From contig NZ_CP051006.1 in NCBI RefSeq assembly GCF_014673495.1, positions 7,253,001 through 7,317,000 of the forward strand: a stretch of DNA of 64,000 bases, read 5' to 3'. Position 1 is the stretch's first letter; each line of letters starts with the position of its first letter. Position numbers and translations under genes: made by a program. The notes under the pieces were generated by a model. That model did not search any database, was not told the origin of the DNA, and saw only the letters and a program-made list of their open reading frames with translations. Source of the stretch: Streptomyces griseofuscus (GTDB lineage Bacteria > Actinomycetota > Actinomycetes > Streptomycetales > Streptomycetaceae). This document shows, piece by piece, positions 1 through 7,200 of the stretch.

Positions 1-1050
1 GAACGCGTACTGCCCTCCCGCGTGCCCCAGCCCCGCATGGAGGTCTTCCTGCCGGTAGCGCTGACGCAACAGGAGGTGCCGGACGGAGGCCGAGACATCG
101 GTGAGGACGTCGGTGATCGTCGCCCCGGACGGGACGGGGACGCTCAGGGGCAGGATGTTGGAGAGCATGCCCGGGGTGCTGCGGTGCACCGCCGTGACCC
201 GGGACGTGACCGGCAACTCCACCGTGACCGTGTCCCGGCCCGCAAGCCTCGCGAAGTACGCACCACTCAGAGCGAGAACGGCGCCCGTCCACCCGGCAGG
301 CCCCAGCCCCGCCGCAGCACACACAGCATCGACCGCACCCTTGTCCAGATACGCCGACTGCTGGAGAGGGAAGTCGGCTGCCGATGCGGACCGGCCGGAC
401 AGCAGCAGTGGTTCCACCTCGGTCAGAGGCCGGGCGGACCAGAAGTCAAGGTCCCGCTCGTGCTGCGGCGAGTCGCGGTAGTCACGGTCCTGTTCCACCA
501 GCCGGCCCAACGACCTGAACGACGTCTCCGGGCACGGCACACCACGGACCAGCGCCGTGTACACCTCGGCCACCCGACGGGCCACCAGCGAACAGCTGTA
601 TCCGTCCAACACGATGTGATGACACCGCTGATACCAGAAGAACCGCTCCTCGGAGAGCTTCAGCAACGCCCACGTGAACAGCCGTCCCCCGCCCGCCAGA
701 TCGAACGGACGGCGCATCTCCTCACGCATCCACGCACGCGCCCCACCCTCCGGATCAGCAAGCCCGGACACATCCACCCGGGTCAAAGACCAGTCCGAGC
801 CGGAGACCAGTTCCTGACGGACCTCGCCCCCGCGCTCCACGATCCGCACCCGCAGAGCCTCCGCCTCCACGAGAACCCGGCCCAGCGCACACTCGAAAAC
901 ATCCGCATCGACAGGACCCGCGATGTCAGCGAACTGACTCACATGAAAAACAAGACTCTCCGGCTCCAACTGCTGTGCCACCCACACACCCAACTGCGCG
1001 GCCAGCAGAGGCAAAGAAGTGCTCGGGGCATCCGTCACTTGAGGTCCCAT
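1..1050 (-). CDS. NRPS, N-terminal condensation domain (partial, runs off left edge)
   Basis: An open frame starts at ATG 1050-1048 (GTG 1053-1051 also possible) and stays open to base 1, so 350 codons of a longer gene are visible. The product is a condensation domain of the kind that opens an NRPS, with the HHxxxDG catalytic motif (HHIVLDG). It matches the start of the plus-strand NRPS at 4210 residue for residue; the one base difference found, at 976, is silent. It begins 22 bp after the ACP stop, so FAAL, ACP and this NRPS look like one operon, with the acyl-ACP probably feeding this or the other copy. The plus-strand start codon ATG 4210 is not conserved here (CTC instead), which favours a start further in for both copies. 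Everything downstream of the C domain lies outside the window. If base 1 is a contig end, this copy could be an assembly artefact. Confidence 0.7.
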   Translation of the reverse strand, partial: MGPQVTDAPSTSLPLLAAQLGVWVAQQLEPESLVFHVSQFADIAGPVDADVFECALGRVLVEAEALRVRIVERGGEVRQELVSGSDWSLTRVDVSGLADPEGGARAWMREEMRRPFDLAGGGRLFTWALLKLSEERFFWYQRCHHIVLDGYSCSLVARRVAEVYTALVRGVPCPETSFRSLGRLVEQDRDYRDSPQHERDLDFWSARPLTEVEPLLLSGRSASAADFPLQQSAYLDKGAVDAVCAAAGLGPAGWTGAVLALSGAYFARLAGRDTVTVELPVTSRVTAVHRSTPGMLSNILPLSVPVPSGATITDVLTDVSASVRHLLLRQRYRQEDLHAGLGHAGGQYAF

Positions 1051-1059
1051 CACATGCTT
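1..1059 (-). repeat. Inverted repeat, left copy (partner 4213-5271)
   Basis: Reverse complement of 4213-5271 with coordinates summing to 5272. One mismatch was found by eye (976 versus 4296, synonymous). Identity stops abruptly at 1059/4213, at the NRPS start region, and reaches the left window edge. The full repeat may be longer than seen. Confidence 0.93.
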
Positions 1060-1072
1060 GAGCGAAGCGCCG

Positions 1073-1354
1073 TTACGGCGCGGAGTGAACCGGTTCGCTG
1101 ATCAGGTTCTCGGCGTAGTCGACCAGGGCGTTGATCGTGGGGTACTTCCAGGCGGCCATTTCATCGATCTTTACCTGGAGTTGGTCTTCTATCTCGGCGA
1201 TGATGCTCATGCTGTACACCGAGTCCAGGCCGTACTGGGCCAGTTCGGTGTCCGGATCGATATTGTCCGCCGGTAGTTCGAGGTAGTAAGCGACCCGTTC
1301 GATGAGCCACGCCCGGATCTCGTCCGGCGAGCTGTCACGGTGCACCGTTGTCAC
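1073..1354 (-). CDS. Acyl carrier protein, FAAL partner
   Basis: A 93-residue stand-alone carrier protein. The phosphopantetheine site is Ser45 in YGLDSVYS, and the rest reads as a four-helix ACP with an acidic helix II. Its role should be to receive a fatty acid from the adjacent FAAL and present it to a first NRPS condensation domain. It lies 42 bp behind the FAAL gene and 22 bp ahead of the partial NRPS on the same strand. No ATG is available at the N-terminus. GTG 1354 is preferred because an AGAGAACGGA stretch sits upstream; TTG 1360 and GTG 1345 are alternatives. The carrier is separate rather than fused to the FAAL, as in several actinomycete lipopeptide systems. Confidence 0.88.
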   Translation of the reverse strand: MTTVHRDSSPDEIRAWLIERVAYYLELPADNIDPDTELAQYGLDSVYSMSIIAEIEDQLQVKIDEMAAWKYPTINALVDYAENLISEPVHSAP

Positions 1355-1396
1355 AACCAAATCCGTTCTCTCGGCCGACCGGTCTTGGTAGTCCGG

Positions 1397-3160
1397 TCAG
1401 TCGTTCTTCAGATGGGCCCGCAGGGCGTCGGTCAGTTCCTCGTGCAGGGAATTGAGTTCCGATGTCACGAAGAGCTGCTTCATCAGCGAGCGCTGGATCT
1501 TTCCGCTGGTGGTCTTGCGTACGCGACCCGGTCCGACGAACACCACGCTGGGCAGCGGAATACTGAATTCACGCACCAGGGTCCGCTGGATGCCCTGGGC
1601 CAGCGCGTGGTAGTCGTCCTCGGTCAGACCGCGGGGCTTGATCTCCTGGACCACCACGACCGAGCCCTCGGGGGTGTCCAGGGCGAGTACCGCGCCGGCG
1701 CCGGTGGCGAGTCGCGGGTCGACCGAGCGCACGGTCTGTTCGAGGTCGTGCGGGTAGAGGTTGCGCCCGCGGATGATCAGTACTTCCTTGAGGCGGCCGG
1801 TGATGTACAGCTCGCCGTCGTGGATCACGCCGAGGTCCCCGGTGCGGAAGAAGCCGGTCTCGCCGTCGAGGCTCTGGTCGAACACCTCGGCGTTCAGATC
1901 GGGGCGGCCCCAGTACCCCTGGGCGACGCTCTCGCCGCGCACCCAGACCTCGCCGACCCGGGCGTCCGGCAGCGAGGCACCAGTCCCGGCGTCCACGATC
2001 CGCACCCGGGACCGGTCCACCGTGCCACTGCCGACCAGCTCGCGCGGACCGTCCCCGGCGGCCACCGGGACGAACTCACCCCGGGCCAGCGCTTCGGCGT
2101 CGACCGTGGTGATCACCGGCCTGCTGTCGGCGGCCGTCCCGGTGACCAGCAGGGTCGCCTCGGCCAGGCCGTAGCAGGGCAGGAACGTCTCGGCCCGGAA
2201 GCCGGCCGGCCCGAACTTCTCCTGGAACTTGGCCAGGGAGCGGGCCTGCACCGGCTCGGCCCCGTTGAAGGTCACCCGCCAGCGCGACAGGTCGAGGCCG
2301 GGGACCTTGTCCTCGGAGACGGTCCGTACGCACAGGTCGTACGCGAAGTTCGGGGCGACGCTGAAGTCGGCGTTCAGCTCGTCCAGGAGCTGGAGCCAGC
2401 GGTAGGGGCGGCGCAGGAACTCGGTGGGTGAGGTGAGCGTCGTACAGCCGCCGATGAAGAGCATCCACAGGACCTGCCCGATCAGGCCCATGTCATGGAT
2501 GACCGGCAGCCAGCAGAAGGCGCGGCTGTCCGGTCCGCCGTCCGCACATCCGCTGATCAGACGCATATTGGCCAGCAGATTCCGGTGCGTGATCATGACC
2601 CCCTTGGGGTCGCTGGTCGAACCGGAGGTGTACTGCAACAGGGCCAGTGTGTCCGGGGAGATCTCCGGCACGGTCAGGCTCGCGGCGAGCGCGGAGTCCA
2701 TGGCGCGGACCGGACCGCAGGGCAGCGTGGTCCCGAGCCGGTCGGCGATCCAGCGTTCGAGTCTGGGAGCGCCGTTCGCGTCGGAGAGCGCGAGGTTGAT
2801 CCCGGCGTCCCGGACGATCTTGCCGACCCGGTCCTCGGCCGAGCTGAACCCCTCGGGCATGGGGGCGGGCACGGCGACCATGCCCGCGTACAGGCAGCCG
2901 AAGAAGCCGACGATGAAGTCCAGGCCCGGCGGGAAGCACAGCAGCACGCGGTCGCCCGAGGAGCCGCCCTGCTTGGTGAGCCAGCCGGCCACGACCCGCG
3001 CCTGCGCGTCCAGTTCGCGGTACGAGAGCGAGTCGGTGATCTGACCGTCGCTCATGTCCCGGATGTAGGAGAACGCCTCCCGATCACCGTGCACGTCGGC
3101 CTGTCGCTGTACGACATCCACGAATGTGCTGGCAAGCCGCGCGTCCAACTGTGCCTCCAT
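1397..3160 (-). CDS. Fatty acyl-AMP ligase (FAAL)
   Basis: A 587-residue adenylate-forming enzyme that activates a fatty acid with ATP and transfers it to an ACP instead of CoA. Visible motifs are the P-loop YTSGSTSDPKG (about residues 177-187), PCYGLAEAT, the FRTGDLG loop and the C-terminal RKTTSGKIQR region. The length fits FAALs, and FNGAEPV and the overall pattern favour FAAL over a CoA ligase. ATG 3160 has GGGGGAAGG just upstream. It opens the minus-strand FAAL-ACP-NRPS set and lies divergently from mbtH, across a 670 bp control region with a SARP-type repeat 57-75 bp upstream. It implies that the peptide carries an N-terminal fatty acyl group. Chain length cannot be read from the sequence. 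Confidence 0.93.
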   Translation of the reverse strand: MEAQLDARLASTFVDVVQRQADVHGDREAFSYIRDMSDGQITDSLSYRELDAQARVVAGWLTKQGGSSGDRVLLCFPPGLDFIVGFFGCLYAGMVAVPAPMPEGFSSAEDRVGKIVRDAGINLALSDANGAPRLERWIADRLGTTLPCGPVRAMDSALAASLTVPEISPDTLALLQYTSGSTSDPKGVMITHRNLLANMRLISGCADGGPDSRAFCWLPVIHDMGLIGQVLWMLFIGGCTTLTSPTEFLRRPYRWLQLLDELNADFSVAPNFAYDLCVRTVSEDKVPGLDLSRWRVTFNGAEPVQARSLAKFQEKFGPAGFRAETFLPCYGLAEATLLVTGTAADSRPVITTVDAEALARGEFVPVAAGDGPRELVGSGTVDRSRVRIVDAGTGASLPDARVGEVWVRGESVAQGYWGRPDLNAEVFDQSLDGETGFFRTGDLGVIHDGELYITGRLKEVLIIRGRNLYPHDLEQTVRSVDPRLATGAGAVLALDTPEGSVVVVQEIKPRGLTEDDYHALAQGIQRTLVREFSIPLPSVVFVGPGRVRKTTSGKIQRSLMKQLFVTSELNSLHEELTDALRAHLKND

Positions 3161-3830
3161 GCCTTCCCCCGATGCTGGGTGGCGTTGCTCCGGATGACCG
3201 ACAGTAATCGGCCGTCCTTAAGCGGCACTTAAGCGCGGCGGTAAGAGGGGTTGCGCCGACGGTCCGCGTCCTGCACGCGTGTCGTGTGCGCGCCAACTAT
3301 CTGCGGATTCGATCGAATGTGACACTGCGTCAGCGCGTTCATGCGGCCGAGCCATTCAGGACACGCGGCGTTCGCGAACTCGGAGGTGGTGGGGGAGTTT
3401 TGCGTTTCATTGTAAGGACGAAGCGGGACATTTGGGCTGGAAAGGTTGTTGACGGGGTGCAGGGCAAGTGTTTGTATGGCGTGGCGTCAAGTGATCGCTG
3501 CGAACCAATGCCAGCGGACGTGACGAATCGCACGGGGGAAGTGTGTTTGCTGTGTCTTTGTATGTCGGATTTTCTCTGACTTCAGTCGCGCCGTCGTGGG
3601 GAAGGGCTCCTTCCCGCACGGATCTTTGTATCGGTGCGTGACCTCATACCCGATCTCTGTCCGCTCGAATCACCGATTCGGCCCGACAGTTCCGAGGGAT
3701 GAGCGATGCCGCGTTCTGCATCTTCCCGAGATGGATCTCGGTAAACCCCTGCCTTTCATGTCACGTGCTGAATATGTCGTCAGCGCTCTCGCCATCCAAT
3801 AGCCGCGATACGACTGTGAGGTTGTCCCGG
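3161..3830. promoter_or_regulatory. Divergent control region between FAAL and mbtH
   Basis: No convincing gene is seen in these 670 bases, which look lower in GC than the flanking genes. They must hold the outward promoters for FAAL-ACP-NRPS (minus) and mbtH-NRPS (plus). Visible elements are the CTTAAGCG direct repeat at 3217-3235, a weak plus-strand sigma-70-like pair (TTGACG 3449-3454, 17 bp spacer, TTGTAT 3472-3477) and an inverted repeat CCGAGA-TGGA-TCTCGG at 3726-3741 about 90 bp before mbtH. Only the direct repeat stands out from chance. Confidence 0.6.
3217..3235 (-). promoter_or_regulatory. Candidate SARP operator: CTTAAGCG repeat with 11-bp period
   Basis: The octamer CTTAAGCG occurs at 3217-3224 and again at 3228-3235, exactly 11 bp apart and so on the same helical face. 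SARP regulators (OmpR-like fold) bind heptamer direct repeats of this period, usually about 8 bp upstream of the -10 box. On the minus strand the repeat is followed after about 9 bp by TTACTG, a poor -10 match, in the right place for FAAL transcription. CTTAAG is rare in high-GC DNA. A SARP gene lies in the cluster at 41968. Confidence 0.5.
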
Positions 3831-4028
3831 ATGTCGAACCCCTTTGAGAAGGAAGACGGAAAGTACGTCGTCCTGCGCAACGAGGCTGGGCAGCACTCGA
3901 TGTGGCCCAACTTCATCGAGGTACCCGCCGGTTGGACGGTCGTGCACGGCGAGGACACCCGCCAGAGCTGCCTCGACTACGTCGAGCGCTCCTGGACCGA
4001 CATGAAGCCGCTCGCCCCGGTCGAGTAA
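3831..4028 (+). CDS. mbtH: MbtH-like protein
   Basis: A 65-residue MbtH-family protein, a small partner that binds adenylation domains and is often needed for their folding or activity. The family signature is visible: NEAGQHSMWP, PAGW, then CLDYVERSWTDMKPLAP with the conserved Ser, Trp and Pro positions. ATG 3831 has GAGG about 9 bp upstream. A longer in-frame extension upstream is not family-like and was rejected. It is the first gene of the plus-strand NRPS operon and lies 181 bp ahead of the first synthetase. The gap 4029-4209 holds no gene, only a short GC-rich hairpin-like stretch near 4045. It probably serves the A domains of the three downstream NRPSs. Confidence 0.95.
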   Translation: MSNPFEKEDGKYVVLRNEAGQHSMWPNFIEVPAGWTVVHGEDTRQSCLDYVERSWTDMKPLAPVE

Positions 4029-4209
4029 CCCTCTTTGGTGCGACTCCGCCTCTTCGGGCGGGCTCGGGGGACCGTTCGTGGCCTGCCCGGGCCGGCCATC
4101 GCGGGGAAGTGACTACCGCACGGATCACACCAGTTCTTCTCCATGGGCTGACACGGGTGGGCTCGAACGGCGCATGGGCGTCCGAAGGCTCTGAAGGGTC
4201 TGACTCGAG

Positions 4210-7200
4210 ATGAAGCATGTGATGGGACCTCAAGTGACGGATGCCCCGAGCACTTCTTTGCCTCTGCTGGCCGCGCAGTTGGGTGTGTGGGTGGCGCAGC
4301 AGTTGGAGCCGGAGAGTCTTGTTTTTCATGTGAGTCAGTTCGCTGACATCGCGGGTCCTGTCGATGCGGATGTTTTCGAGTGTGCGCTGGGCCGGGTTCT
4401 CGTGGAGGCGGAGGCTCTGCGGGTGCGGATCGTGGAGCGCGGGGGCGAGGTCCGTCAGGAACTGGTCTCCGGCTCGGACTGGTCTTTGACCCGGGTGGAT
4501 GTGTCCGGGCTTGCTGATCCGGAGGGTGGGGCGCGTGCGTGGATGCGTGAGGAGATGCGCCGTCCGTTCGATCTGGCGGGCGGGGGACGGCTGTTCACGT
4601 GGGCGTTGCTGAAGCTCTCCGAGGAGCGGTTCTTCTGGTATCAGCGGTGTCATCACATCGTGTTGGACGGATACAGCTGTTCGCTGGTGGCCCGTCGGGT
4701 GGCCGAGGTGTACACGGCGCTGGTCCGTGGTGTGCCGTGCCCGGAGACGTCGTTCAGGTCGTTGGGCCGGCTGGTGGAACAGGACCGTGACTACCGCGAC
4801 TCGCCGCAGCACGAGCGGGACCTTGACTTCTGGTCCGCCCGGCCTCTGACCGAGGTGGAACCACTGCTGCTGTCCGGCCGGTCCGCATCGGCAGCCGACT
4901 TCCCTCTCCAGCAGTCGGCGTATCTGGACAAGGGTGCGGTCGATGCTGTGTGTGCTGCGGCGGGGCTGGGGCCTGCCGGGTGGACGGGCGCCGTTCTCGC
5001 TCTGAGTGGTGCGTACTTCGCGAGGCTTGCGGGCCGGGACACGGTCACGGTGGAGTTGCCGGTCACGTCCCGGGTCACGGCGGTGCACCGCAGCACCCCG
5101 GGCATGCTCTCCAACATCCTGCCCCTGAGCGTCCCCGTCCCGTCCGGGGCGACGATCACCGACGTCCTCACCGATGTCTCGGCCTCCGTCCGGCACCTCC
5201 TGTTGCGTCAGCGCTACCGGCAGGAAGACCTCCATGCGGGGCTGGGGCACGCGGGAGGGCAGTACGCGTTCGGGCCGATGGTCAACATCCTCTCCTTCGA
5301 GCACCGCCTCGACTTCGCCGGCCACCCGGCCTCCGCCCACCCCCTCACCAACGGGCCCGTCCCCGACCTCGCCCTCACCATCGCCCCCGACACCCACCCA
5401 GGCCGTCTACGGGTCGACCTTCACGCCAACCCCGCCCTCTACACCCACGACGACCTCACCAACCACCTCACCCGCCTCCAACACTTCATCAACAACCTCG
5501 CCGCAAACCCACAACAACCCATCGTGCGCACGGAGTTGATGGACCGGGCAGAGCGCACACAGGTGCTGGAGGGGTGGAACGACACCGCCCGACACATCCC
5601 CCACGACACTCTTCCCGTCCTGTTCGAGCAGCAGGTGGCGCGGACACCGGACGCCGTGGCGGTCGTCTTCGAGGGCGTCGAGCTGTCGTACCGCGAGGTG
5701 AACGAACGAGCGAACCGGCTCGCCCGCCTGCTCCTCGACCGGGGCGCGGGCCCGGAGCGATTCATCGCCGTCGCCCTGCCACGCTCCGCCGACCTGGTCG
5801 TGGCGTTGCTGGCGGTGTCGAAGACGGGCGCGGCCTATGTTCCGATCGCCCCGGACTACCCGGCCGACCGCATCGCCCACATCCTCGACGACGCGGACCC
5901 CATGGCGGTCATCACGGTCGAGGACAGCGGCGTCGAGCTGCCGGCCGACATATCCCGCGTACTCCTCGACGGTTCCGCCAGGCCGGAGGCTCCCTACGCG
6001 CAGGCGTCCGGCGACCTCGCCGAGGCCGAGAGGCTCGCGCCTCTCCAGGCCGATGCTCCGGCCTACGTGATCTATACGTCGGGTTCGACGGGTCGGCCCA
6101 AGGGCGTGCTGGTCGAGCACCGGGCGCTGGTGAACTTCCTGGCGGCGATGCAGGAGCGGTTCGGGCTGGGCGCGGGGGACCGGCTGCTGGCGGTGACCAC
6201 GGTGGCGTTCGACATCGCCGGTCTGGAGCTGTATCTGCCGCTGCTCCATGGCGCGGCTGTGATCCTGGCGGCGCCGGAACAGGTGCGTGATGCACTCGCG
6301 CTGCGGTCGCTGATCGCCTCCGCCGGGGTGACGGTCGTACAGGCGACGCCGAGCCTGTGGCACGCGGTTGTCGCCGATGCCCGTGACGAGTTGGCCGGGG
6401 TGCGGGCACTGGTCGGCGGTGAGGCGTTGCCGGGTGAGCTGGCGCGGGAGCTGACGGCTCGGGCCGCCTCGGTGACGAATCTGTACGGGCCGACCGAGAC
6501 GACGATCTGGTCCACGGCGGACGACGTCCTGGGGGACGTGGGCGGTGTGCCCTCGATCGGGCGGCCGATCGCCAACACCCGGGTCTACGTGCTGGACGCG
6601 GGCCTGTGCCCGGTGCCGGTGGGTGTGGCGGGGGAGTTGTACATCGCCGGTGCCGGTCTGGCGCGCGGCTATGTGAACCGTCCGGGGCTGACGGCGGAGC
6701 GGTTCGTGGCCGATCCGTTCGGAGCGCCGGGTTCGCGGATGTATCGCACCGGGGATCTGGCGCGCTGGAGCACGACGGGACGGCTGGAGTACCTGGGGCG
6801 CGTCGATGACCAGGTGAAGGTGCGCGGGTTCCGGATCGAGCTGGGCGAGATCGAGTCCGCGCTCGCCGGGCACCCGGAGGTCGCCCGCGCCGCGGCGGTC
6901 GTACGGGAGGACCGCCCCGGTGACAAGCGGATCGTCGGATACGTCGTCCCCGCCCCCGGAGCCGTACCCGACCCGCAGGCCCTGCGCGCGTATGTGGCCG
7001 GTGCACTGCCGGACTACATGGTCCCCTCGGCGGTCATCGCCCTGGACGCGCTGCCGCTCACCCCGAACGGAAAGCTGAACCGCCGCGCCCTGCCCGCACC
7101 GGGGTCGACCATCGGCACGAAGGGGCAGGGGCCCCGGACGCCGCTCGAAGAGACCCTGTGCGCGGTGTTCGCCGAAGTCCTCGGCGTCGATGGCGTGGGC

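Noticed and set aside
1..5271. Insertion sequence or transposon arms
   Set aside because: The repeats are coding NRPS sequence. No transposase, terminal repeats or target duplications are visible.
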